Below the pieces are notes generated by a model. That model had not been told where the DNA came from. It saw only the letters and a program-made list of their open reading frames with translations, and ran no database searches. Of a stretch of 20,083 bases of DNA, positions 13,086-20,018 are shown in pieces. The first letter of the stretch is position 1. Every line of letters starts with the position of its first letter. This stretch comes from a virus. The translations under genes and the position numbers were made by a program. The stretch spans positions 1-20,083 of IMG/VR virus record IMGVR_UViG_3300049893_000373; one strand, 5' to 3'.

Positions 13086-13484
13086 TTAGCCGATCAGTTC
13101 TACTACATATCGATACGCGAGGTAATCGATACTAGCTACCTGTACCGACCCTGCCGTAGCCGTTGTGACTCGTAAGGTCTGTACCGCGCCGCTGAGTGTT
13201 TTATCCGCCTCGATTGCGGCCTTCACCGAGGTAGATCCTGTAGATGCTAGATATCCGTCGAGCTTGGCCTGTCCAGCTGACTCACTCATACGACCTACGA
13301 TGAGTAGTATAGTGCAGGTCGCTTGGTCATATCCGCGGTTAAACGTGTAATCAAAATTGAGATCTAATTGTCCGACGATTGCTCCAGGTACATTTACAGA
13401 ATCAGGAATCGACTCATAAGTCTTTAGGCCTGAGATAGTCGCTAATCTATTTTTTAGATTTGTGCGCACAGTCGAGGGAACCAT
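13086..13484 (-). CDS. Tail terminator / tail completion protein
   Basis: 132 residues. The start MVPSTVRTNLKNRLATISGL, then TYESIPDSVNVPGAIVGQL, and a later Y-D-Q-A-T-C-T-I-L-L-I-V-G-R segment follow the pattern of siphoviral tail terminators: N-terminal helix, loop with conserved Pro, and a beta sheet. LDGYLASTGSTSVKAAIEAD (75-94) is also typical. These proteins form a ring that stops tube growth and joins to the head connector. The ATG overlaps the connector stop as TAATG. The gene directly precedes the major tail gene. Confidence 0.7.
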   Translation of the reverse strand: MVPSTVRTNLKNRLATISGLKTYESIPDSVNVPGAIVGQLDLNFDYTFNRGYDQATCTILLIVGRMSESAGQAKLDGYLASTGSTSVKAAIEADKTLSGAVQTLRVTTATAGSVQVASIDYLAYRYVVELIG

Positions 13485-14107
13485 TAAGCCGCTACCTCTT
13501 TACGATAAGCGCGTACCATCGCGGTTACGTCGCGTCCGAGTGGACTCATTCGTACAGCTCCAAGATCTCCTAATCCAAGAATTCCACCTGGAGAGTCTTT
13601 ACGCTTGTAAAGATCTGCCGTAAGAATCTGACAGGCCGTTTCGATATCGTCAGGAACGCTCGGCCATCCCCATTTCGCCGTGACTTGAACGCCTGGACGT
13701 AGGCCATTAGAAAACATACCAGGAAATACAGGCCACGAATACATCGTATTAACCATAGTTAAATTTGTATAAGGCCGAGCGAGAGCAGGTGCCGTTAATG
13801 GATCTAAAAGATAATCCGTATTAAGGGTAAGGGTAGTTTCAAAAGTTCCATCGCCATCCTCGTCAAGCGCTACCACTAAATTCGTCGTAGATCCAATGTC
13901 ATCGACAAAACATAAAACCTCATTATAAGCGCGATATTGGCGAGCTGAGGCGTTAGCATCAAGATAAAAGCGACGGTTTGCAATTTTATCGATACTGCGT
14001 GAGGCTGACTCAATTAATGACTCTAAGAGTGTATCGTCGCTGTTATCAGAAATCGATAAAAATGTTTTCATCGCGGTAAGAGTCGTATATCCGTTAGTTA
14101 TAGCCAT
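13484..14107 (-). CDS. Head-tail connector (gp6-like adaptor)
   Basis: 207 residues with helical start TTLTAMKTFLSISDNSDDTL and LLESLIESASRSIDKIANRR (27-46), the signature of gp6-like adaptors that bind beneath the portal. The middle is a beta region with Asp/Gly turns (ALDEDGDGTFETTLTL), then GVQVTAKWGWPSVPDDIETA and a long C-terminal helix ACQILTADLYKRKDSPGG. The last residues (GRDVTAMVRAYRKEVAA) also fit. It extends the portal channel and opens the way for the tail. It overlaps the 54-residue protein by 10 bases and the terminator gene by one. Confidence 0.8.
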   Translation of the reverse strand: MAITNGYTTLTAMKTFLSISDNSDDTLLESLIESASRSIDKIANRRFYLDANASARQYRAYNEVLCFVDDIGSTTNLVVALDEDGDGTFETTLTLNTDYLLDPLTAPALARPYTNLTMVNTMYSWPVFPGMFSNGLRPGVQVTAKWGWPSVPDDIETACQILTADLYKRKDSPGGILGLGDLGAVRMSPLGRDVTAMVRAYRKEVAA

Positions 14108-14262
14108 CCAGGATCTCCATCATAAATAGGGACAGGTATTTTCGATAATGGGACGGCGCTTAGTGTAATAGCTCCTGAATTACGCATAAGTATCGCCCCT
14201 AAAGATCCTGGATAGTTATAACCACTCGGCCGCCTGGTCAAGTGTGACGGCCGAGAGGTCAT
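14098..14262 (-). CDS. 54-residue protein between capsid and connector genes
   Basis: A frame from ATG at 14262 to TAA at 14098, directly after the capsid stop and overlapping the connector start by 10 bases. The peptide begins MTSRPSHLTRRPSGYNYPG, continues SLGAILMRNSGAITL and ends VPLSKIPVPIYDGDPGWL. The packing and codon use match the neighbours, and no other frame fills the gap. Small basic N-termini followed by Gly/Pro-rich segments are common in proteins after the capsid gene, sometimes head decoration or joining proteins, but no motif allows a function. A perfect 8-bp inverted repeat lies near its start. Confidence 0.6.
   Translation of the reverse strand: MTSRPSHLTRRPSGYNYPGSLGAILMRNSGAITLSAVPLSKIPVPIYDGDPGWL
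14225..14255 (-). promoter_or_regulatory. Hairpin just after the major capsid gene
   Basis: CTCGGCCG (14225-14232) and CGGCCGAG (14248-14255) make a perfect GC-rich 8-bp stem with a 15-base loop, 14 bases beyond the capsid stop. No T tract follows, so it is not an ordinary terminator. A stem here could stop 3' decay and stabilise the capsid message, or reduce readthrough to the connector genes. Confidence 0.45.
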
Positions 14263-14268
14263 TCGGTA

Positions 14269-15624
14269 CTAGAAGCTAGGTGCAGCTAGGCCAGTGCCGT
14301 TAATTTGCGCGAACGCTTTTGGATAGCGTAGCGAGGTATATGCGAACATTCCGAACATAACGATATTTAGTGCGACTTTACCGTTTGGTTCCTCGAATGT
14401 GACATATGTAGGCGAATTCGCTTCCTCGAACAAGTGTGACTCGTTGAGATCGACGATATGAATCGAATCCTGGTTGGTTGCAGCTCCAAGATTAGTAGCG
14501 AGGTTCGCGTCTGTGATAATCGGCAGACCGAGAATGGAGTAACCACTATTCGTTCCGTATGACGGATATCCTGAACCAGTACCCATCGCATTTGTCGGAT
14601 TGTACGCAGTCGGTACGACCAATGGACGGTTATTACCGTCGAGGCCTGAGAGGAACCATCCGAGACGACGTGGGTGCATAAGAATCGCGTTTGGCGATGC
14701 ATATACGTTGCTCTGAATCTGTTGAATCGCATCTGCGATCTTTGGATAAACGCCTGCGACTGTTCCAGTCGTTGCGGTGTAAGTAACCAAAATACCTGTA
14801 GTCATATTTTGGATACCGAGAGGCTGACCGTTAGAGCCAGTTCCGTTAATGATGAGATCGTCGAGCTTAGTGTTATAAGCGCGGATGAGATCGCTCAAAA
14901 CGATACTCTCGATATTGTAACCGCGGAGAAGAGCCTGCTTTGAAACCGAGTTTTGACCTGCAACGGTATTAACGTTAATAGTCAAGCTGGAATCTGCTGG
15001 ATCCTGTGAAACTGCGGCGGTGTTTTGTGAAGTTTGAGCTGCGACTGACGTTCCAGTGCCAATCAAGGATAAGACCACGCTCATACCTTGTGGTGGGAGT
15101 GTGTGCTTACGAGATGCATCTGCGAATGGACGACCAGCACGAGCCAATGGCGCATAAAGATCTACGAGGTACTGTGGTACGACAAGACCTGAGAAGCTAG
15201 AGGTACTAGCTGCACGATATTCCACGCGCATTTCCTCTTGATGGCGACGAATACGATCGCTGGCTTCTACGTCTGTATTGAAATGTGCTTTAACTGCATC
15301 CGAGAGGAATGAGTTTTCGCTGCGCTCGTGATATGTGACAGGCTCAGAGATAACCTTGATAGCTTCGCGCTTTTCTGTCGCTGGCTTTGTGCTATCTACT
15401 TTAGCTGCCAATTCAGCGGCTTTAGCATTACGCAATTCGATATCAGAAATCTGTTCGATGCGTTCATCGAGCTTCTTAATTTCAACATTAAGAGCTTCGA
15501 TATTAGCGAGTTCTACCTCGCTCACGTCGCGAGTTTCCTCAGCGGCGCGATCGACGATTGCTTGAATCATCGAGGTTTTGCTCTCGCGCTTTTCGCGTAG
15601 AGACGATAAAAATGTGTTTGCCAC
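14269..15624 (-). CDS. Major capsid protein, HK97 fold
   Basis: 451 residues. It starts with GTG at 15624 preceded by AAGGAGAG at a 6-base spacing, one of the strongest ribosome sites here. Residues 1-105 form a charged helical coil (RAAEETRDVSEVELANIEAL, IKKLDERIEQISDIEL), the delta domain that acts as built-in scaffold and is normally removed by the prohead protease. The shell domain starts near GLVVPQYLVDLYAPLARAGR and shows the usual capsid family pattern: NTVAGQNSVSKQALLRG, ILMHPRRLGWFL, SILGLPIITDANLA, and a C-terminal MFGMFAYTSLRYPKAFAQ. A candidate cross-link Lys cannot be assigned. The gene stands apart behind a 125-base repeat-containing leader. Confidence 0.92.
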   Translation of the reverse strand: MANTFLSSLREKRESKTSMIQAIVDRAAEETRDVSEVELANIEALNVEIKKLDERIEQISDIELRNAKAAELAAKVDSTKPATEKREAIKVISEPVTYHERSENSFLSDAVKAHFNTDVEASDRIRRHQEEMRVEYRAASTSSFSGLVVPQYLVDLYAPLARAGRPFADASRKHTLPPQGMSVVLSLIGTGTSVAAQTSQNTAAVSQDPADSSLTINVNTVAGQNSVSKQALLRGYNIESIVLSDLIRAYNTKLDDLIINGTGSNGQPLGIQNMTTGILVTYTATTGTVAGVYPKIADAIQQIQSNVYASPNAILMHPRRLGWFLSGLDGNNRPLVVPTAYNPTNAMGTGSGYPSYGTNSGYSILGLPIITDANLATNLGAATNQDSIHIVDLNESHLFEEANSPTYVTFEEPNGKVALNIVMFGMFAYTSLRYPKAFAQINGTGLAAPSF

Positions 15625-15652
15625 GTTTTACTCTCCTTAAGAATAAAAGTTA

Positions 15653-15658
15653 ATTATT
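15653..15658 (-). promoter_or_regulatory. Candidate -10 element before the capsid gene
   Basis: Minus strand AATAAT (5 of 6 to TATAAT) lies in AT-rich DNA 11 bases beyond the last repeat copy. No good -35 hexamer is found at 16-18 bases, so a promoter would need an activator, for which the four repeats just upstream could be the sites. Confidence 0.3.
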
Positions 15659-15663
15659 TTTAA

Positions 15664-15733
15664 GAGGTGTCGATTTCTTTCGTGGCGAGGTGTCGCTCGA
15701 GGCGAGGTGTCGCATCCTAAAAATCGAGGTGTC
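15664..15733. repeat. Four direct repeats upstream of the major capsid gene
   Basis: GAGGTGTC occurs at 15664, 15687, 15704 and 15726 (plus strand), three of the four followed by G. Copies two and three share 13 bases (15684-15696 and 15701-15713), exactly 17 bases apart. Each core carries dyad symmetry around GGTG (GA-GGTG-TC, extended to GCGA-GGTG-TCGC in the two middle copies). This is the only multi-copy short repeat I found between genes. The rest of the gap 15625-15749 holds the capsid ribosome site and AT-rich DNA; a 21-codon frame within it is not convincing. Confidence 0.8.
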
Positions 15734-15749
15734 TTTCTATCGGATTATC

Positions 15750-16274
15750 TTACTTTATTTTCCGTAAAAGTTTTAATATACCAAGAGCGCGGTTAGTGCG
15801 ATCTTGATTTTGAGCTGCTATCTTGTCGGCCCACGATTTACCTGGATCTCCTCCCCATAAGGCCCAGGCGATACGACCATTACTAGGATAACCAGGTTCG
15901 CCAGGTCTAAATCCTTCGGCCTCTTTATCAACTCGATGACGTGCGAAAAATGATCGCATCCTTAAAACGGTATCTAAAGGTAGGGATCTACCATTGGCTA
16001 TATCTCTTGCTCGAGCTATTCCCACAGCTGTACCACCGCGACCGAATTCACGTCTCCAGGCTAGACCTCTTTCAGCTTCCGCTTTCATAGCTGCCGTAGG
16101 TGTAAAACCCTCTGCCCTAGCCTCACGATTTCCATATTCGGAGATATTGATAGCTGTTAATTGATCCTCGGCTTGAGCCTTTGTTTTATGACAGCCCATT
16201 ACCTCATTAGTTGAATCTTTTACTACTGCGAAACCGCTACAGTCAGGATGATTACTTTTTATGCTGTATGGCAT
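15750..16274 (-). CDS. Conserved head-region protein of unknown function
   Basis: 174 residues from ATG at 16274, chosen over an upstream ATG at 16295 because AAAGAG lies 7 bases before it. Two parts are seen. Residues 1-45 (YSIKSNHPDCSGFAVVKDST, then GCHKTKAQAEDQL) look like a small domain found in several phage head proteins. The rest is basic and Trp-rich with GLAWRREFGRGGTAVGIARA, TVLRMRSFFARHRVDKEAEG, and IAWALWGGDPGKSWADKI. I know this second pattern from phage proteins near or fused to protease or portal genes, without an assigned function. Position between protease and capsid suggests an assembly or morphogenesis role. Confidence 0.75.
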   Translation of the reverse strand: MPYSIKSNHPDCSGFAVVKDSTNEVMGCHKTKAQAEDQLTAINISEYGNREARAEGFTPTAAMKAEAERGLAWRREFGRGGTAVGIARARDIANGRSLPLDTVLRMRSFFARHRVDKEAEGFRPGEPGYPSNGRIAWALWGGDPGKSWADKIAAQNQDRTNRALGILKLLRKIK

Positions 16275-16818
16275 TGAGGATCTCTTTAGCCGCATCGAGT
16301 CGAGGAGTTTCGACTGTCTCTTGAGACCTCACACCTGTTACGGCAGCCATATCACCATAAGCGCCAAAAGTAACAAGGGAGACCTCGGCGAGATGAGCTT
16401 TAAGGCGTTCGATAACACCGTCGGATCTCTTACGATTTTTAATTGGCATAAATCCGATAGATAACTGATCTAATGCGCCGTCTTTAACAAGTTCTAAAGC
16501 ATCATCGCCTTCTCGCGTTTTAGAGATCTTAAATTCAGCATATAAGCCCTGGTCTGTCTCGCGTAACAATGTGGCGCGACCGATAGGATTTTTAGAATCG
16601 TGATTACGCAATAACTTTACGCGGTGTGCAGCTTTAATTACGTCTGCGAAAGCGCCTTTACGAAATACCTCCGTCGTATCCGAACTGACGCGCTGCTCTT
16701 TATCGTATGGTACGGCGATACCCATAATGGTACGACCTTCGGCATCTTGGCGAATCTCTAGGTCGATGTTGTAGCTACGAATCTCATTATCAGAGTTCAC
16801 TACTATCCACTCCTTCAT
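16252..16818 (-). CDS. Prohead (capsid maturation) protease, HK97 family
   Basis: 188 residues of the S78-type serine protease family. The expected catalytic triad is visible: H73 in LLRNHDSKNPIGR, S120 in LDQLSIGF and E145 in HLAEVSLV. IMGIAVPYDKE (31-41) and EVFRKGAFADVI (50-61) are also family features. It cuts the delta domain of the capsid protein, and usually itself, after shell assembly. It overlaps the portal gene by 29 bases and the next gene by 23, so all three are translated together. The C-terminal 25 residues are a charged helix (LDAAKEILNAIQHKK) and may be the part lost on self-processing. Confidence 0.92.
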   Translation of the reverse strand: MKEWIVVNSDNEIRSYNIDLEIRQDAEGRTIMGIAVPYDKEQRVSSDTTEVFRKGAFADVIKAAHRVKLLRNHDSKNPIGRATLLRETDQGLYAEFKISKTREGDDALELVKDGALDQLSIGFMPIKNRKRSDGVIERLKAHLAEVSLVTFGAYGDMAAVTGVRSQETVETPRLDAAKEILNAIQHKK

Positions 16819-17977
16819 CTTCTTCGCTTAAATCCGAACCTGGTTCTTCCATATCGATAGGATCTTGATCGATAGGATTAATAGGATCTCTATTTTCCAT
16901 TTCTCGCACCTCATTTACCGTTAAGAATCCACTCTGAATTCCGACAGCGTGAGCCTGATAACGTGACAGCGTATCGGTTCTCAATAACGTATCGTAATTA
17001 AATTTAGCCTCTTGGCCGCGTACCAATAAATCCGAGAGAGCCTGTTCGATACGTTCGGCTATTGGTTGAATAGACCAGCGCACAAGCTGGAGGTTTTCTT
17101 GTTCGACGTTGGCGTAAGTACGAGAGCTATTAGGTGCTCCAAGATAATAAGCTGGTAAACCAAGAATGTTCGCGGCTTCCGTTAGCCCTGCGATCTGCGC
17201 TTCGATTAATTGTGACTCTTGAGCGTTCGATGAAAGTATTTCAAAATCAGTCGTCGCATTTAAGACCGCTGGCTGACGATTGCGACCGCTATACATAGAC
17301 AACCAGGCAGCCTTGAGAGCATCGGCTTCCTCTTGAGTAAGATCAGGATTACCGCTTTTAATCACGGCTGTCGGATTTACACCGCCATCAAAATATCGAG
17401 CCGCGTATTCATTGATAGCGATTTCTTTACCGATAGCTTGTTTTTGTGTCTGCACGATACCGCGACCGAATACCTCGCCTGGTAATGTGAAATTTTTAAT
17501 GTGCAGGATTTCATCTGTCGGATAAACCCTGTCATCGATGCGATAAATGAGTTCGCCATCTTGACGTCCAATATGTACGCGATCTATTGCTACAGGATAA
17601 AAGAAATCAGGATAGCCATTATCGTTTGCTGGCCCTAATACCGCGATGTAATTACCATCGAGAATAAGAGAAGCGGCCATCGCGCTAATAGTTTCCATTC
17701 GCGTCTCTTGTGGATTAGGACGTTTAAGAATCGGCGGCGTTGGATCTACGCGCTCACCATTACGATAACTATGTAATCCAAGTGCTCCGATAGCATCTGC
17801 TAAAAGTGTGACACCGCGATAAATTGCAGGTACGCCGAGAGCTGTATTCGTATCGACGTAAGTTCCAGCCCAATTAGCTTGAAATGCTCGACCTACGCGA
17901 CCTAAAGAATCGACATAACCTGACGACGTATAGACGACGGAAGGTTGGATCTGCCGTTTTAGGAGACGTCCGAGCAT
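16790..17977 (-). CDS. Portal protein, HK97 family
   Basis: 395 residues, the usual size. Features: TNTALGVPAIYRGVTLLADA (43-62), the conserved start of the portal core; KRPNPQETRMETI; ASLILDGNYIAVLGPANDNG; HIKNFTLPGEVFGRGIVQTQ; and AANILGLPAYYLGAPNSSRT, followed by the long helix region and an acidic C-terminal tail (EEPGSDLSEEDEGVDSSEL). Twelve copies form the ring through which DNA enters and leaves, and it is the docking site for the terminase. ATG at 17977 overlaps the stop of the 52-residue membrane protein as TAATG. Confidence 0.93.
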   Translation of the reverse strand: MLGRLLKRQIQPSVVYTSSGYVDSLGRVGRAFQANWAGTYVDTNTALGVPAIYRGVTLLADAIGALGLHSYRNGERVDPTPPILKRPNPQETRMETISAMAASLILDGNYIAVLGPANDNGYPDFFYPVAIDRVHIGRQDGELIYRIDDRVYPTDEILHIKNFTLPGEVFGRGIVQTQKQAIGKEIAINEYAARYFDGGVNPTAVIKSGNPDLTQEEADALKAAWLSMYSGRNRQPAVLNATTDFEILSSNAQESQLIEAQIAGLTEAANILGLPAYYLGAPNSSRTYANVEQENLQLVRWSIQPIAERIEQALSDLLVRGQEAKFNYDTLLRTDTLSRYQAHAVGIQSGFLTVNEVREMENRDPINPIDQDPIDMEEPGSDLSEEDEGVDSSEL

Positions 17978-18135
17978 TATTTATTCCTTCTTTCCATCGC
18001 GATACCGAAAAGGATGAGAAAAGACCCTCCTAATACTATCGCAGACTGGGGATAAATCAGATACGCGCCATACGTCAAGACGGCTGTACCGATTAATTGA
18101 ATGAGGAGTGGTATTACGGCTAGAAATGTTTTCAT
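17977..18135 (-). CDS. 52-residue membrane protein between terminase and portal
   Basis: The frame ATG 18135 to TAA 17977 joins both neighbours with TAATG overlaps, strong support for a real gene. Two hydrophobic spans are visible: residues 3-27 (from FLAVIPLLIQLIGTAVLTYG) and 31-46 (SAIVLGGSFLILFGIA), then a basic end MERRNK. It is a two-span hairpin membrane protein. Small membrane proteins at this place occur in actinobacterial phages, but the role is unknown. Attachment of head assembly to the membrane or an effect on the host membrane are both speculative. Confidence 0.75.
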   Translation of the reverse strand: MKTFLAVIPLLIQLIGTAVLTYGAYLIYPQSAIVLGGSFLILFGIAMERRNK

Positions 18136-19541
18136 TAGAAAATCTTGCTCCTTGCCACTGGCAGTTCGACAGGTTCATTTATTACACCGTAGCGAGCCAG
18201 TGTCGCCGCTACCAATGGGGTTATGTTATTCGTACTCTTACGAGACCAGGCCCACGAGTCACCTAAAGCTCGTTTAGTAGATCCGATGATGGCGTCTCGT
18301 AAATTAGGGTCGTCTAAATGGCATATCGTTTTAGCCTGGACTGCATCGTAAAAGGATCCACACGCTCTAGCGTAATCGCGTAGGCCTATTGAGATGATTT
18401 TGATGCCTGCATTTTCTAATTCACCGATCATCGATGACGCTGGAGATCCATTATCGATAACGACTGGCGCATCCCATTTTTTAGCGATTTCAATAAGTCG
18501 CGGTAATACCCAGTTAGCTCCATCTCGCGCCTCGATGATTTCTACAGGCGTCTTATCGCGAATTGTGGAGGATGCGGCGATCGAGGATTTATCTCGTTCT
18601 CGTGAGATATCTACACCTAAAACGATTTTATTACCTACGGTTATATCTGTTCGAGCCAAGCTATCCCACAGATCTACGTCGATCACAGCTACCGCCTCAA
18701 GAGCTGGCCACACATTGAGCCATTCTTTCGTAAATATCTCAGGGCTATTAGTTGTAGCAGCTTCTCGGACAGCTTCGATAAGTACGCCATTACTTTCACC
18801 GAGAGAAGGTATCGCCTGTCGCCATATGGACTCATCCATATAATCGAATTTTTCCTCGGTCGGCGCCCATTCGAACCAAGCTAGTCGCGTCGATTTATCA
18901 GCGATATTGGCGTGAGCTACAGATCGATAATGCTGGAGTAGTTCGCTCTTTCCTGGAATTCCAGCATTAGACAGGATCCATAATTGTCCATCTTTACGAG
19001 TAGCTAGGGTTGGCTGTAATGAAGCTATGAGTGAAAGAGGATGCATCAAGGCTTCATCGATAACCATAAGATTAAGACTCATACCTCGAGCGCCTTTATC
19101 GTTAGGCGTGACGATGCCATAACTAGATCCATTTTTCATATAAATCCGTTCGCTTCCGTTTATGTATGAAATGCGATGGATCTGTTTAGCTATGGCTGGA
19201 CACCGTTCGAAACTATTGACGTGCTCTTGCCACTTGAGTTTCGCCATATTGCGATCTTGAGCTGTATAGGCGACGTGATGACGTGGCTTTAATAATTCAA
19301 AAGCTATTCGAGTTTCGACGAGCTTCGATTTTCCTGACTGGCGACCTACGCCGACTCCGACGGTTCGATACCAGTAATGCCCATCGACCTTTTCTAAAGC
19401 TGTATCGGCTACCTGGCGCTGCCATTGATACAAGCTGAAACCCATTAAATTAGCGACCTTCTCCAGTTTATCGCCATCGGTCGGTAAATCAGGATCTCTT
19501 AAGGTCGCCCACCTGGGAGCGCATACATTTAGGACGTCCAT
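18135..19541 (-). CDS. Terminase large subunit (packaging ATPase/nuclease)
   Basis: 468 residues. ATPase: Walker A GVGRQSGKS (64-72), Walker B LMVIDEA (158-164) with catalytic Glu163, and the coupling motif SNAG at 191-194. Nuclease: VLGVDISRERD (308-317, D311) and PVVIDNGS (359-366, D363) carry the first two acidic positions; DPNLRDAI and the C-terminal ITPLVAATLARYG region complete the RNase H-like fold. It pumps DNA into the prohead and cuts the concatemer. It overlaps the small-subunit candidate by 13 bases. The upstream HNH gene suggests packaging with cohesive ends (inference from other HNH-associated terminases). Confidence 0.93.
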   Translation of the reverse strand: MDVLNVCAPRWATLRDPDLPTDGDKLEKVANLMGFSLYQWQRQVADTALEKVDGHYWYRTVGVGVGRQSGKSKLVETRIAFELLKPRHHVAYTAQDRNMAKLKWQEHVNSFERCPAIAKQIHRISYINGSERIYMKNGSSYGIVTPNDKGARGMSLNLMVIDEALMHPLSLIASLQPTLATRKDGQLWILSNAGIPGKSELLQHYRSVAHANIADKSTRLAWFEWAPTEEKFDYMDESIWRQAIPSLGESNGVLIEAVREAATTNSPEIFTKEWLNVWPALEAVAVIDVDLWDSLARTDITVGNKIVLGVDISRERDKSSIAASSTIRDKTPVEIIEARDGANWVLPRLIEIAKKWDAPVVIDNGSPASSMIGELENAGIKIISIGLRDYARACGSFYDAVQAKTICHLDDPNLRDAIIGSTKRALGDSWAWSRKSTNNITPLVAATLARYGVINEPVELPVARSKIF

Positions 19542-19804
19542 AGATCATCGACCGAATCAGTAGGCGCGATCTTGAACCATATCTCGCGTAGCTCTTTTGA
19601 GATGCTAGGGATGCTATGAAGGTTTTGATTACTCTCCTCGATCTTGTCCCAGGCAGTCGATAGACCTAGTAGCATCGTTACCGTGACCGCATCGATGTCA
19701 GTGCGACCGCGTAGCATCCGCTTCATAGCTCTTGTATGCCTACCTCCGCGACGCCGCCTACCACTTACGGCTAGGTCGGACGGCTTTTCTTTTTTTGTTG
19801 CCAA
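19529..19804 (-). CDS. Probable terminase small subunit
   Basis: 91 residues starting with TTG at 19804, with GGGGAG 6 bases upstream. Its place directly before the large subunit is the main evidence. The N-terminus is basic (SGRRRRGGRHTRAMKRML), suited to DNA binding, and the rest is mostly helical (TVTMLLGLSTAWDKIEESNQ, SKELREIWFKIAP). It is shorter than most small terminases (about 120-180 residues), and no clear helix-turn-helix is seen. It would recognise the packaging site. Other head or DNA-binding proteins cannot be excluded. The first 47 bases overlap the HNH gene. Confidence 0.6.
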   Translation of the reverse strand: MATKKEKPSDLAVSGRRRRGGRHTRAMKRMLRGRTDIDAVTVTMLLGLSTAWDKIEESNQNLHSIPSISKELREIWFKIAPTDSVDDLWTS

Positions 19805-20018
19805 AAGATGCTCCCCTCGAGTAATTACATTTCGCGCAGCTCGGTCTCAAGTTTCCGCGCCATTGACTCAGATCCTCAACGCTGGCCAGTGGAGGATCGT
19901 GATCGATGGTCGTCGCAGGCCTCCAATGGCACCAATAACACGTCGGATTTTGACTAAGAATAGATTTACGCAATTTTCGGTAAATCGATCCATATTTCAA
20001 ATTATGCGAATGTTTCAT
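19758..20018 (-). CDS. HNH endonuclease next to the terminase
   Basis: 86 residues with all HNH elements: C27xxC30 (CYWC) and C61xxC64 (CAKC) as zinc knuckles, catalytic TIDHDPP with D39-H40, N56 in WRGNLRP and N65 after the second knuckle. Small HNH proteins at this site, as HK97 gp74, work with terminase in specific cleavage of the packaging site and are linked to cohesive-end packaging. That role is likely here. The gene is the first I can see in the operon; no strong ribosome site precedes ATG at 20018, and the upstream 65 bases are AT-rich. Confidence 0.88.
   Translation of the reverse strand: MKHSHNLKYGSIYRKLRKSILSQNPTCYWCHWRPATTIDHDPPLASVEDLSQWRGNLRPSCAKCNYSRGASFGNKKRKAVRPSRKW

Noticed and set aside
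14367-14732. Minus-strand 121-codon frame inside the capsid gene
   Set aside because: It is a frame-shifted shadow of the capsid sequence with many Arg, His and Ser codons and no own start signal; the capsid frame is clearly the coding one.
15644-15706. 21-codon leader-like frame (MRHLASSDTS...) over the capsid-upstream repeats
   Set aside because: The ribosome site is weak, the peptide simply reflects the repeats, and there is no regulatory codon run.
15664-15733. CRISPR-like array
   Set aside because: Repeat units are only 8-13 bases, spacers are a few to fifteen bases and unequal, and no cas gene is near. Operator-type repeats fit better.
17981-18178. 65-codon frame between terminase and portal
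   Set aside because: It starts inside the terminase gene and has an irregular polar composition. The alternative frame at 17977-18135 gives a clean two-span membrane protein joined by TAATG on both sides.
18394-18843. Plus-strand open frame of 149 codons
   Set aside because: Antisense to the nuclease domain of the large terminase, whose motifs are intact. The composition is that of a mirror frame.
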